Notes under the pieces: generated by a model
The model's database searches: none
What the model saw: the letters and a program-made list of their open reading frames with translations, nothing else
Told to the model about the DNA's origin: nothing
From: Botryococcus braunii
Taxonomy: Eukaryota; Chlorophyta; Trebouxiophyceae
Reading direction: 5' to 3'
Assembly: GCA_002005505.1 (NCBI GenBank)
Contig: KV908352.1
Location: 541,540-605,539 of the forward strand
DNA: 64,000 bases
Position numbers and translations under genes: made by a program
Part shown: one piece after another, positions 41,622 to 52,826 of the stretch
Layout of the letters: the number at the start of each line of letters is the position of its first letter
Position numbering within the stretch: position 1 is the first letter of the stretch

Positions 41622-43900
41622 AAGATTGTAAAACTCTGATACTAGATTCGACTATATCCTAAGATTCATGTTGCTGTCGGTCGTTGTTTGAAGTTTTACT
41701 GTCAGTCTAACCGGATCCGGTGTACTGTGTTTGCAGCAACGGGATGTTGCAACAGGAAACATTAAGGGTCAGAAATCTTATTACATCTCAAGAGGGGGAT
41801 TGTGTTTTAAAACCTGTCTGGTTATGAGGGATCCCAGGTTGCGCGGTCCACCATACGGGGCGGTCCCAATGGCACATCGAAGCACAAAACAACTGCAAGA
41901 GTGAGAGATATGCATACATATAATGTTAAGTAGTACCACTTTGAAATTTCCTACCTCTCGTCTACTTGCACAAGCTGTCGGCCTCTGTTGCACAGCAACA
42001 GTTCTTCCTTGTTTAAAGGTAAAAGTGAAATATACTGAGATATATCAGTCTTCCTTGTTTGAAATCCGAAGGCAAGATAGAATGAGCTCTTCAGATAATG
42101 AGATTCACTCTAGAATTATCTGGCACCTTTGTCGACGTTGTATCCTAGGTGGAGTTCATCCTCGTTGTATCCTTCCGATGTTCCCTGGCTTGAAGATTGA
42201 ATCAATGAAGAAGAGCATGTAATCCTACTCAGGTCCGATAATACTCCCTCGAACCTCCCACGGTTGGTCCTTCCCAGACCCTGGCCATTGTCCAAATTTT
42301 TAGTGCAACTGCCAGTGGCCCACTGGCCCATCGACCGTTCCCAGCGGACTTCCGCTAGTGACTAAGACCGGAGGGGTGAAAGTACCGGGCTTTGGCGCCC
42401 CTAACCACGAAACAGCCTACGGACTGTTCAATAGACCTTCACAAGTTGTGGCACACGTAAATTACAACAGACCATGAACGACTGATCCCCAGTGGAATTC
42501 CCCGCCCGCACAGGCACCGGAACTCCTGTTGTAAAGGGGGAACCCTTCTGTAGTGGGAGGGACGCGCCGTGGCGCGTGGAGGGGTCGCACGCGGCAGGGA
42601 TGTGCGTGTGCCAGCGGGATTTGTCATTTTGACAGGCTGGTGACCTAGCGTTTCAGTGGCGTTTGTGTGTGTGTGTGGGGGGGGGGGGGGGCGTCTTCGC
42701 GTACCTAAAGGACGCGGCTGTTTACTTTGCGTGTGGCAAGCGTACGTCCTTTCGCATGCTGTGTGCCTGGGGTTGGACGGCATGTGGGGGGGGTGTGGGT
42801 TGTGTGTGTGCTGGATTTGGTGACAAGGGTGCGGATGACGCTGTCTGTCGGGGTATTTTGGCCGTGGCTTGCACATGCTACGGAATGCAAGGTTGGGCAG
42901 GTAGGTACGTGCGTCATGCTGACTTGGCGGTGACCATGTCCGTGATGGGGAGTTTGTTTAAAGGGTGTGCATGACATTGAAGATGGTATTTGCAGCCCGT
43001 TGATGTAATTACGGGGGCAGTTGCGGACATAGCACCCGCGGGGTTTTGGGAAGCTTAGCCGAGGGTTTACAACGTTTTTTTGGTCCTTGTCGGAGGAGGC
43101 CACATTTATGGTTGCAGCGTGGGTCAAAGCTGAGGCATGACGCGGGAAGTATGCCTTGTTGGCGTGTTCTGACGGGGTATGGGTGTGCATGACATCGGAG
43201 ATGGTAGTTGGTGGAACGTCAGGCCTTTGGTCGCGGTTCCGGGGGCCCTGTTGTACAGTCTGCAACAGCGTTGGTTTTGGCCCTTTAGGAAAGGGGGTGA
43301 TAATCACAGCGCGCGGGAAGCGGGGGATGTCGGTTCTAAATTCCGATGAGATTTACGATGCTGACGGCGTTCGGCTTTCCTGAAGGTGTAAACATTACTT
43401 GATGCTTGACATTACTTTCTGTTTTGTTCTTGGAGGTCGAATACTACCTGCATCTCACGTACATAATTATAATTGCAGATATGGCGTCATCTGGGAGTAC
43501 TGTGGTCGAATTAGGGCATGGGTATGCTCTGAAATGCCCGGTGAACCGGCCCGGGGTGCGTAGGGCCCTGCGGGATTTCCGTGCATAGCACGGGATAGTA
43601 CCGTCGGGTCTGTGAAGTCAAATCTTCAGTGACTTCGCAAGGTGGTTGGGGAGGTGGCGCAGTGACAAAGCCCCTCATAACCCCGCCAGTGGAGGTATGG
43701 ACCCTGGTTGTGGTTCCTGCGCAGTACCGTTGCGAAAGTGCGGAGGGGCTCGGGGAATGTTGAAGGAGGGAAGTAGGGTTTCTGCATGGAACTAGGGAAG
43801 GAAGGGTTCTAAGTGATCGGCGGGAGCGGTGCAGGGTACCCTGTAGGACTAGCCATTTGACGACCCGAACGGCAGACTCGGCACTCCATGTTGTTGATGC
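41622..43900. other. No firm gene; GT/G-rich stretch 42.6-43.4 kb
   Basis: Unassigned. 42660-43400 is strongly G/T-rich with a poly-G run at 42678-42691 and two related words (GGGTGTGCATGACATTGAAGATGGTA at 42961 and GGGTGTGCATGACATCGGAGATGGTA at 43181). A short open stretch at 43482-43588, preceded by AATTGCAG, could be an exon (MASSGSTVVELGHGYALKCP), but evidence is thin. Confidence 0.4.
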
Positions 43901-43914
43901 GTGGGCCCATAACC
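43901..43914 (-). promoter_or_regulatory. Primer binding site beside a lone Copia LTR
   Basis: A perfect GGTTATGGGCCCAC on the minus strand. With the LTR end it forms a 10-bp stem (GCCCATAACC 43905-43914, loop TGAAA, GGTTATGGGC 43920-43929). Confidence 0.85.
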
Positions 43915-44603
43915 TGAAAGGTTATGGGCATTCGGCATCACCTGTACGCAAGCAGACAGGTCGTAAGTGTCTCTCCAGCTACAGTCCTTGACGACTGTCT
44001 GCTATTAGACACATGCACTAAATGAACAAGACTAGCATCCTTACGTGCCCAGCATCTTTCCATTCTAGTTCGTTACATGAAGGTCTGTCAATGAGCTACT
44101 CTCCACGGATAAGACTCTTGACGGCTACGAGCAAGTACCTTCCTATACTCAATCCAACCTCTTTCTCTTAGCCTATCTGAGAGGCTGGATTGTACACTAA
44201 GAAGGTTCACTTACACTGCAGCAACCACACATGAACACAATAACACTAAATACCATACGTCATCGCACCTGTACGCAAGCAGACAGGTCGTGAGTGTCTC
44301 TCCAGCTACAGTCCTTGACGACTGTCTGCTATTGGACACATGCACTAAATGAACAAGGCTAGCATCCTGACGTGCCCAGCATCTTTCCATTCTAGTTGCT
44401 CGCACGTGCGATGATCGCTGCTTTAATAGTCCTCTTCACACAAACGTGTGATCTAGATCTGATTGTACCTTATGATCGAAAACGTCCACACTCTACCGTG
44501 TCTGAAGGTACCTTATGTTCTCAATGGACCCATATTCTAATAGTGTACATGTGAAGATCACCTAAGGCACAAGACATTCAATAATAATGTTCACAACTCA
44601 ACA
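43915..44603 (-). repeat. Lone Copia LTR (C/E-like)
   Basis: A 689-bp LTR, plus strand TGAAAGGTTATGGGC to CACAACTCAACA, intermediate between C- and E-type LTRs. The internal block CCTGTACGCAAGCAGACAGG occurs at 43941 and 44278. The primer site follows, but the element body is gone within about 60 bp (leader-like TTGTTGATGC). This is a truncated 5' end and not a simple solo LTR. Confidence 0.85.
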
Positions 44604-44724
44604 ATGTAAGAACCTAGTTGGAATAGTACTATGCTATAACACGGATAACAATACTGATAACTGGATGATGAAGAATGGCTAAGTCACCGTCGCTGAAACA
44701 CTTGACGGGCCTGGAATGCATCAA

Positions 44725-44810
44725 ATATAAAATTATCAACCGCAACCTGCAGGGTGACCTCAGCTGATCAGCTGAGGTCACCCTGCAGGTTGCGGTTGTT
44801 AATTTTATAT
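44725..44810. repeat. 86-bp near-perfect palindrome
   Basis: 43-bp arms, one mismatch, no spacer, centred in CAGCTGA/TCAGCTG (44767/44768). No gene nearby. A poly-G run of about 13 follows at 44850. Confidence 0.95.
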
Positions 44811-45059
44811 CATGATTCTCTTGCCAAATGAAGTTATGTAGTGACCACGGGGGGGGGGGGGGGTGGGAGGAGACGAGAACAAATGTGGATAGCGGTCACG
44901 AACCTGAGCAAGTACAGGCCAATGAAACATAAAATGATGCTCATCCCCCACCGCTATGCCACACATGTCACATAAACGCTCTGAACGGGAGATATGGGTG
45001 CGTCTTCCTACATCTATAGGAAAGTCGTAGACTCCATAGGCTTCAATCTTTACGCCGCT

Positions 45060-45290
45060 TTTACTGTGGCAGAGTCCACGCGCTGCCGGCCGCGCCTCCC
45101 GCAGGGCAGTCCACAGCTGCTCGCTCCTGCGTCTCTGGGGCCTTCCTCCTCGCTCCTGCCTCCCCCATGGGGCCTTGCTGCTCGGTCCTGCGCGGGATCA
45201 TCCCCTGCCCCGCGGGTCCCTGCAATGCCGAGCAATTTGTGTGGGTCCCTGCAATGCCGACCATCGACCTGCAATGTGTGGATAAAACGA
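45060..45290. other. GC-rich low-complexity island
   Basis: GC-rich stretch with repeated GGGTCCCTGCAATGCCGA (two copies near 45216 and 45243). ORFs on both strands are compositional. No gene supported. Confidence 0.4.
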
Positions 45291-45362
45291 AAAATGAAAT
45301 AGAGATTGGACCCGATCCTTGGATCCGATGAGGGTGTTCGTCACAATATTCGTTTTATCTAC

Positions 45363-45536
45363 CAGCTGGGTGATACAGGGCCTGTTTTGGCTGGTTGAGA
45401 TTTCGCGTATTGCCCCTGTAGATTGGGTTGCGGCGTAGCTTCCCACTGCCGCCACTAGCTGTATCACCCATCTTCCTTTAGCCCACCTGCCTATATCTCC
45501 TTGCTTCCTCATTTCTGCCCATATCACCCAGCTGAT
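45363..45536. repeat. MITE-like element with CAGCTGGGTGATA termini
   Basis: CAGCTGGGTGATACAGGG at the left and CCCATATCACCCAGCTG at the right are inverted repeats of about 17 bp with one mismatch. An internal TGTATCACCCA repeats part of the end. About 174 bp, no coding. Confidence 0.6.
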
Positions 45537-45552
45537 TTTTTCGTTCTTTTTT

Positions 45553-45622
45553 CGAGTGGGATTCGAACCCCTGTCCTCCTCGTCGGCAGTGCTGGCAGCA
45601 CACTACCCATCCGCACTTTCGG
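45553..45622 (-). other. tRNA-related sequence (SINE head?)
   Basis: The minus strand carries a perfect B box GGTTCGAATCC with flanking GGGG...CCCA pairing. It is preceded by GATGGGTAGTGTGCTGCC, which only loosely resembles a tRNA D-arm/A box. The acceptor stem does not pair. It directly follows the MITE-like element. A SINE or a degenerate tRNA are both possible; no tail is evident. Confidence 0.4.
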
Positions 45623-46061
45623 ACAAAGAGCTCCTTTGAACCTTGTATATGTACTGCAGAGCCTGGCTCCTCCCGCTCTTGCAGCTGATTTTGTCACAAA
45701 ACCATGTCTTTAAAGCAGAACAATCAATGAAAAGTTGCATATATGTCTGTATCAAAGCAGGGGTCTGTGGTTTCCCTTTATCATTTTTTCATATTTCGAT
45801 GGTGAACACCTCTCGGATTCCCGATCGCGGTAGATCACGACTCATGGAACAACGACGGGGTTGTCATATACACCATCCAAGCAAGATTTATATGTTTTTA
45901 TATATATTACCAAGTTCGTAATTATGTTCTGTTAATCACGGAGTTCTGTGGCGACATCTCATATTTCCTTCCGTGGATGCTGGCATCTTGGGATCCCAAC
46001 GAAGAGTCCTCGTCGAGGACCCACATTATACAGAGGACGTGATTATAAAGCTCATATCACT

Positions 46062-46367
46062 CCGACTGGCAAATAAGCATATTTCATACGAGCTATTCCG
46101 GGGCTGGTCGGGTGATACCACGAAATCTCGTACTGCTTCCCTCGGGAATCTGTGGAAAATTCTGAGATCCGTTAGGGCTAGCCGTTACCGCCCTCGGGAT
46201 CTCAGAAATTTCCACAGCTTCCCTCGGGAAGCTGTACGAGATTGGGCGTATCATTGATACGCCCAATCTCGTACTGCTTCCCGAGGGAAGCTGTGGAAAT
46301 TCAATGATACGGTATCACCCTCTAGCCCCGGAATAGCTAATGGTATGAAAGGTACACATATTAAATG
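46062..46367. repeat. MITE-like element with nested hairpins
   Basis: About 306 bp. Inverted arms around TAGCTATTCCGGGGCT (about 46090-46120 against 46310-46340) extend imperfectly to about 60 bp. Inside are two further hairpins that share an arm: 46126-46242 (AATCTCGTACTGCTTCCC with its complement) and 46217-46293, centred on GGGCGTATCATTGATACGCCC. No coding. Confidence 0.75.
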
Positions 46368-46488
46368 CCGGCGGCTTGCTCGTTCCGTAACGGCGATGAT
46401 TAATGACTCGACGCTTGGGCGCACGAACCGTCGCCAGGTGGCACAACTGTCAATGGAAATTCTGAGGTGTTCCGGCTACGGAAAGTAA

Positions 46489-46989
46489 GTGGTCCGCAGC
46501 TTTGATATTACAATACTAAGAAGAATACTTGAAATACTAAGAAGAATATTGAATCCGTACAGTAAATATTCGGTACATATGACGAGCTTTCTGCTCGCGA
46601 GCCGACAGCTCCAATACGGGTCGCAATTCTATAACGCGAAATGCGGGTGTCGTGGCCGGCGAGTTCACCGACACTCTTGTGTGATTGGACATACAGAAGG
46701 AAGTACATCGAAGTCTCATCGATTATGGCCACAACGCAACGTTGAAGTAAAGGCCAAACTGGAACCTGAAATTCCGCTATCTTCACAGGCGGTTTCTGTC
46801 ATTGTTGCACGTGCTAGAGCAGTCTTGATTGTTCTTTTGCTAGCGTTAGCATGGCAGAGTTGTACATCAACTCCCGCATGGGCCGGAAAGAACAAGTGGT
46901 GGCACCGACGACGCCAACACAGGCGGCGGCAATACGAGGTGGCACCCGGGTTTGCCAGCAACGTAGCTAAACAGCGGTTGTTTATGTAG
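46489..46989 (+). CDS. Hypothetical ORF with hydrophobic segment
   Basis: A 166-codon maximal frame. The second half has VSVIVARARAVLIVLLLALAWQ (membrane or signal-like) followed by a strongly basic HRRRQHRRRQ. The first half is unremarkable, and the start is uncertain. It may be upstream coding of the exon-bearing gene at 47.2 kb, but no splice donor was firmly identified. Confidence 0.25.
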   Translation: MVRSFDITILRRILEILRRILNPYSKYSVHMTSFLLASRQLQYGSQFYNAKCGCRGRRVHRHSCVIGHTEGSTSKSHRLWPQRNVEVKAKLEPEIPLSSQAVSVIVARARAVLIVLLLALAWQSCTSTPAWAGKNKWWHRRRQHRRRQYEVAPGFASNVAKQRLFM

Positions 46990-47167
46990 AAATTTTATCA
47001 ATGCCTGATCTGCATTGTGTCAACTCCTGTTATTCAAGCGGTCATGCGCAAGACTCCCCCTACTACTTCGGTACACTTCTGTGGCCCCTCCCCACCTTTT
47101 TTAAGATACTTTAAAAAGTGACAGGCATCTTGCAAGAGCAATTTCGCTAACTGGCTTACTTTTCTAG

Positions 47168-47227
47168 ATGCAATGGAAGGAACGTGGGGACAACGTGCAG
47201 TCTACCTTTCATAAGGCTAAAGACAAG
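47168..47227 (+). CDS. Coding exon, host gene (20 codons)
   Basis: Bounded by TTTTCTAG before and GTGATA after, both phase 0. It reads MQWKERGDNVQSTFHKAKDK. The neighbouring exon is 88 bp away in the same phase. The product is unknown. It is charged and glutamine-rich and likely helical. Confidence 0.55.
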
Positions 47228-47315
47228 GTGATAATTACCTTGACCTTTCACTGTCTTTCTAATGAAAGGATGCCTTCACTTCGGGAATATTTGTGAAGAT
47301 TGGTTGGATTTTTAG

Positions 47316-47408
47316 GCTCAAGATATGCTCGCTGGCACAGAAGTCTACATCAAGAAGCAATGGCAAGCCACACAATCTAATTTGCAAAGAACTTTGGAAT
47401 CTGAGAAG
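47316..47408 (+). CDS. Coding exon, host gene (31 codons)
   Basis: Bounded by GATTTTTAG before and GTAGGA after, both phase 0. It begins AQDMLAGTEVYIKKQWQAT and ends TLESEK. Together with 47168-47227 it gives a clean two-exon open frame with an 88-bp GT-AG intron. The next exons are expected downstream, but Copia element F begins at 47723. Confidence 0.6.
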
Positions 47409-47722
47409 GTAGGAAACTGCTTAGCGTCATGCAGCCCTTCAAAACCACCCACAGGCACCGGGTTGTAAGAGTAATCTTGAGAAGCCCCAATGAAATCAGT
47501 TGTGCCCCATGATGATCAATGAGGGATCCCGAAGGTTGACTCAAAACAGCCCGCCCACACCTGTATTTGCAAGTCTGAGAGGCTTAACAGGTTTTCTCTC
47601 GTGGCCCCAAAGAAGTGTTTCAGACTTATGATAATTCTGTGACCTGAAGACACCTCACAATAAAATCCTAGGATTAAGTTGTCAAGTATATTGTTGAGCA
47701 CTCATGGACAGTTCTGCACATG

Positions 47723-48291
47723 TGTGAAAGGTTATGGGCAATCGGCTTTCCCTGTACAAAGCAGACAGGTCGTCAATAGACGCCACACACAACTGTCGGA
47801 CAAGACTAGCATCTGGTGATGCCCAGCATCTTTCACAACCAGTTCCGTTACATCATTATCTTGTACACAAGCACCGATCAAGCAATCACTAGATAAGGCT
47901 CTAGACGGCTACGTTCAAGTACATGCCTATACTCCCTGAAGTCACTGTCCCTTATCTGTTTGAGTGACTACAGGGTACACTAAGCTTGTTCACTCTCACA
48001 ATAGCAACAATGATACAACACACACTGCCGCACCGTACCTGTACAAAGCAGACAGGTCGTCAATAGACGCCACACACAACTGTCGGACAAGACTAGCATC
48101 TGGTGATGCCCAGCATCTTTCACAACCAGTTGGTATTCACTCCGGTGGGGCAGCCTTAAGAGTTCATCCGACAAACGTGTGATCTAGATAGGATTGTACC
48201 TTATGTTCTCAATGGACCCATATCCTAATAGTGCACACATGAAGATCACTTAAAGCACAAGGCATTCAATAATAATGTTCAGAACTCAACA
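47723..48291 (-). repeat. 3' LTR of element F
   Basis: A 569-bp LTR, the same family as C but lacking about 41 bp (GAAGTTACTCC...GAGT) in both copies of the internal repeat and about 40 bp around TTCGAAAACGTCC. The purine tract GCTGGCAAGGGGAAG adjoins at 48292. Confidence 0.93.
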
Positions 48292-48311
48292 CTTCCCCTT
48301 GCCAGCATGCT

Positions 48312-48718
48312 TTAAGTGTATCTTCTCAAACCTAGTGAATCACGATGACCAACAAACACGGGCTTGGCAAGTGGCTTGGTCATAATGTCAGCCACATTGC
48401 GTGCAGATTCCACATAGAGGATATCTACCTGCCCAAGTGCCATAGCTTCCCTAGCGTAGTGGAAGCTTACTGCAACGTGCTTTGTGAATTTGGAATACAG
48501 GGGGTTCCGTAAATTAGAAATGCATCCTTGGTTGTCACAGAAAATTTTGACCCTCCAAGGTGCAGCCCCTATCTCTTCCAAGAAGCCCCTTAGCCAGTTG
48601 GCTTCCTTCACAATATGGCCAGCTGCCATAAACTCAGCTTGCACAGTTGAGGTAGCAACTGAGCTCTGCTTCTTGCTTCCCCAAACCACGGCACTACCAT
48701 AGACTGATAGAACATAGC
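48312..48718 (-). pseudogene. pol: RNase H C-terminal part of element F
   Basis: The end of pol after the E insertion: VWGSKKQSSVATSTVQAEF, then CDNQGCISNLRNP and ESARNVADIMTKPLAKPVF. Identical in design to C 11030-11430. It joins 53534-54953 across element E (one ATAGC copy belongs to the TSD). Confidence 0.92.
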
Positions 48719-49420
48719 TGTTAGGTTATGGGCATTCGGCATCACCTGTAAGCAAGCAGACAGGTCGTAAGTTCGTGCCACTCCAGCTACCGTCCTTGAC
48801 GACTGTGTGCTCTTTAGACACATGCAACTGCATGAACAAGACTGGCATCCTTTATGTGCCCAGTATCTTTCCAAACCAGTTCCGTTACATGTTGATCTGT
48901 CAATGAGCATCTACACACGGATAAGCTCCTGACGGCTGAAAGCAAGTACCTTCCTATACTCAATCAAGACTCCGTCCCTTAGCTGTTTGGGAGACTTGAT
49001 TGTCCACTAAGATGGTTCACTTACAAACAAGCAATCAAACATGAACACATTACCAATACACACCCTGCGTCACCGCACCTGTAAGCAAGCAGACAGGTCG
49101 TAAGTTCGTGCCACTCCAGCTACCGTCCTTGACGACTGTGTGCTCTTTAGACACATGCAACTGCATGAACAAGACTGGCATCCTTTATGTGCCCAGTATC
49201 TTTCCAAACCAGTTGCTCGACTATGCGGTGATCGCAGCTTTAATAGTCCTTTCACACTAACGCGTAATCTAAATCAGATTGTACCTTATGTTCGAAATAG
49301 ACCTCATCCGAACGTGTCTTGAGGTACCTTATGTGGATAGTGGACCCGTATCCTAATAATGTAAATTTGAAGATCACCTAAAGCACAAGGCATTCTATAA
49401 TGTATGTTCACAACTCAACA
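48719..49420 (-). repeat. 3' LTR of element E
   Basis: A 702-bp LTR, plus strand TGTTAGGTTATGGGC to CACAACTCAACA; internal direct repeat at about 48745 and 49078. Followed by CTTCCCCTTGCC (the polypurine tract complement). Confidence 0.93.
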
Positions 49421-49970
49421 CTTCCCCTTGCCTGCATGCTTTATGTGTATCTTCTCAGTCCTATTGAATCCCTATGACTAACACCACGGACTTGTTAAGT
49501 TGTTTGGTCATAAACTCAGCCACATTGTGAGCAGATTCCACATAGGGGATATCTGCCAGTCCCTCTCCTATGGCCTCCCTAGCTTAGTGGCATCCACAAA
49601 GCTTTCACGCTCGGGTACCTTCCCTCCAAGAGTTAAAGCTAACTCTTGGGTGTCCCTAAGATACTTCAGCACTCGAATGGCTTCACTCCAGTGCGAAGTG
49701 GTAGGGCTCATTCTGTACCTTGGCAACACACCAACTGCCTATGCAATTTCAGATCTGGTGGTGTTGGCAATGTACCGGAGTGACCCTTTAAGCTCACAAT
49801 ACCGATGGCCAGGAGTGCCTGACCCTACTGACTCCACATCCTTGGACTCGAGCCTGCTGCTAGCCACAAAGTCCTTGAACATTGGAGTATCAACTCCACG
49901 ACCATCCTCACACACACCCTTTCCAACGTTTTGCAACGCTATTCTAAGTCCACAGACACCACTCATGTAT
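49421..49970 (-). pseudogene. pol: RT/RNase H relic in element E
   Basis: A degenerate C-terminal pol fragment. GRGVDTPMFKDFVASSRLES and GTPGHRYCELKGSLRYIANT correspond to the RT-RNase H junction. After an internal deletion, the terminal SARNVADIMTK region follows. Catalytic RNase H acidic residues are missing. Confidence 0.85.
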
Positions 49971-51251
49971 ACCGCAGTAATACCTCTGACAACAATTGAA
50001 GACTAGTCTCCTCGACGTGTTCAAATGACGACATGAATTTAATACGTACCCGTCATGATGATCATGACAGCTAAACATACATGTAAACTCAAAATCCATC
50101 CCCTCACTTTCAAAGCCCCCCATACATTTCAACTGACCCTCTAGTCCGCGGCGCGACATCGAAACTAGTTGCGACCGTGATTTCCTGTGTGAGTTCCCTT
50201 TCTATCACCATATGGAGGCCAATACTTGCACAACCAACATGACCCAGGACTTACTGCTTGAGTACTTTCAAGTTGTCTTGCCCTAACTCACATTGCTTCC
50301 CCTGGAAGTGCTATTACATGTTTCACGGTCCGTCGATCAAATTATATTTCTCCAACCTCTATACTTTTATTTGGTTAAGTATTTGAAGCATCAAGACTAA
50401 ACAGACACCGTTACAAACGACCTGCACTCAAAAACGCATCTAACAACTATGTTTCATGTTATATAACCTAGAGTCTGGATATCAACGACTTTCATCTGGA
50501 ATTTTTCAAGATTTCTCACATATGGCCACAACTCCCAAACTTGGCTCTGTGGCTATCTCTAAGAACTCTCTCTAGCTTTCATTGATTTTACTGGCTATCC
50601 CGGTCTAGCTTTCTAACGTGAGGGTGCACCGATGCATCAAGGCCTTAGGATTAAATTGTCTGTAACTGACAATTCTACCTCCCAAAGCTCACTTGTATTG
50701 GTCACAATGATGGTAGCTCACCTCTACCCTATTTATACACATAACCCTTAAAAAAGTCTTATCTATACACCATCAGTACTATGATCAGTCTCTAAGGGCG
50801 TTGCTGCAACAATACACATGACTTACAAAGTCACCAACGCTTACGTGTGTTGGGTCAAATATCACCATCCTCTGCTTGAGGAGCTAGGGTCATCACAGGT
50901 ACCTATCAGTAACCTCATGTTGAGCACAATAGATCCTCTTCATCATCACTACTAGACATTAGGCTACTCAACATCCAAATGCGCGAAAAACGCAATGCGC
51001 ACACGCGCGCAACGATAACTGATGAGCTTCCCCTGATCACATTATGTCACAGATTAACCCAAAACTCTTCAAATTAATTCATTGTCCTCAGAAACCAATT
51101 CTTTTCCAGGTCAATATCAGAATTAGCTTTACATGTTAGCAATTTTTGGTGTTCATAATTTGGCCCATCTAACACTCATATCCTTTGTGTAGCCCGCACC
51201 ATGGATTAAGACTAACTTGCAGCTATTTCTACCCCTCTTTGCATTCCTAGA

Positions 51252-51535
51252 GTCATTCATGTATATCACCTTAAACATTCTGGGTCAACTACCATGCATT
51301 GCAACGATAAAATTGTAATCTTCTGGTACCCACAACTCACTCCTGGTCAGCCCAAAACCTTTCAACACCAGGTCATTCATGTATATCACCTTAAACATTC
51401 TGGGTCAATTACTCTATGGTCCATGCCAGACTGTAGGTCAGGGTGTGAAGCGCATGCATTGCGCAACGATAAAATTGTAATCTTCTGGTACCCACAACTC
51501 ACTCCTGGTCAACCCAAAAACTTTCAACACCAAGT
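51252..51535 (+). repeat. Imperfect duplication in element E
   Basis: GTCATTCATGTATATCACC at 51252 and 51372, and GATAAAATTGTAATCTTCTGG near 51305 and 51468. The second copy has about 42 bp of extra sequence. Confidence 0.85.
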
Positions 51536-51877
51536 CAAAAAATCTCAGCATACCTTAGGGATTTTCACAACACCACATACACAGACACACATAGAGAGGT
51601 CTCACAAGCCACACTGGACCCATATATGACCCTATGTAAGACCACTCAAGGTTTGAAAACCGCGTTGGCCACACAACATCAGCCACACATCGCATTGACT
51701 ACACATCATTGACCAGACACAACCAGTCAATGTCTAGTTTCACACTCTGGAAAACATGGAAGGAATGCCAGGCACATAAGACAAGTCATGACATTGATTA
51801 CACAGCAGTTCCGATAAGAGGTCTTGACTCCGCAAGTGCACGACAGTTCAATGAGGCACACGACTCCCGATTTAGCA

Positions 51878-52037
51878 TTTCTCACCCTCAACATTAGGGA
51901 CTAGCCATCAGCGAGTCCGAACGCGACACCTGATCAGCCTTTCTCACCCTCAACATTAGGGACTAGCCATCAGCGAGTCCGAACGCGACACCTGATCAGC
52001 CTTTCTCACCCTTAACATTAGGGACTAGCCATCAGTG
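51878..52037 (+). repeat. 62-bp tandem repeat in element E
   Basis: Two and a half units of a 62-bp sequence starting CTCACCCTCAACATTAGGGA (51881, 51943, 52005), with very few differences. Confidence 0.92.
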
Positions 52038-52812
52038 AGTAGCAGCGCAAACCACAATAAGAATGTGCTCAGTGGACTGGGGAACCAAAAGTCCCTTACC
52101 ACCATATTGCACCAACTCCTGGCTGTTTACACATACACAATCAATGTCTTTCAAGCCCCAGCTCATGGACATCTTTACACACGCTTACACATACAACACA
52201 TATGTAAGCCCATCCCCATGCTGCAGTACCTGTACTGTTGCTCATGGTGTCTACCAATACCTGGATGGGGGCTCCCTAGGGTCCACCCACTTCTTCCCGC
52301 TGAGTATCACACTTGCTGTCAGTGGTTAGAGGTCATTCATAACTACTTTTGTTAATCTGACCCCCTTGATCTCCAGCCTTAAGAGGGTGCAGACTTAAAA
52401 AGAAGCCTTTCTATTGGTTCACCTCTCAACCAGTACACTTACTGTAACACAGGAGCATCACTTCCTCTCTCAACTCATTGAGCCACACACTCACAATTTC
52501 AGATCCCAAATCATACACAACCTCCCATATGCACTCAAAATTTCACTCCTCCATCCCAAGGTGGTCTTCCGCCTCGTGCCCTTCCAACCGGGATTTCACC
52601 ACCTCGCCTTGCGGATGAAACTGCCAAGATTTCTTGGCATTTCAGAATCAATTCGAATGGATTCTGAAGCATATACTGCGACATGAAGGCGGGGTACAAA
52701 CTGCGGGGCTGTCGCTCCCTTTGGGACTGGAGTAGACTTGTGTAGTGTCCGCTGGCCACCAGTGCCTTGCCCAAAAACCACATATCGGCTTGTCCTCAGC
52801 ACACAGAGTTGG

Positions 52813-52826
52813 GTGGGCCCATAACC
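52813..52826 (-). promoter_or_regulatory. Primer binding site of element E with LTR hairpin
   Basis: A perfect GGTTATGGGCCCAC. With the LTR end it forms a 10-bp stem (52817-52826 and 52832-52841) around a 5-nt loop. Confidence 0.85.

Larger units (their letters stand above)
49971..52812. other. Non-Copia interior of element E
   Basis: About 2.8 kb with no gag, protease, integrase or RT. It is AT-rich and mostly non-coding, and includes two tandem arrays (51252-51535 and 51878-52037). The origin could be captured host DNA. The last 120 bp or so before the primer site differ from the C/F leader. Confidence 0.6.

Noticed and set aside
42230..42450. Possible rRNA fragment (GTGAAAGTACCGGGC-like words)
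   Set aside because: Could not be aligned to any conserved rRNA segment by eye.
42663..42974. ORF starting in the poly-G region
   Set aside because: G/T-rich compositional frame without splice or domain evidence.
44611..44700. Continuation of a Copia element beyond the 43.9-kb LTR
   Set aside because: No polypurine tract, RNase H or second LTR follows, and sequence after 44603 is unrelated.
46508..46786. Minus-strand ORFs opposite 46489-46989
   Set aside because: Neither strand shows a recognised protein. The plus frame is longer and has the clearer hydrophobic/basic pattern, though also weak.
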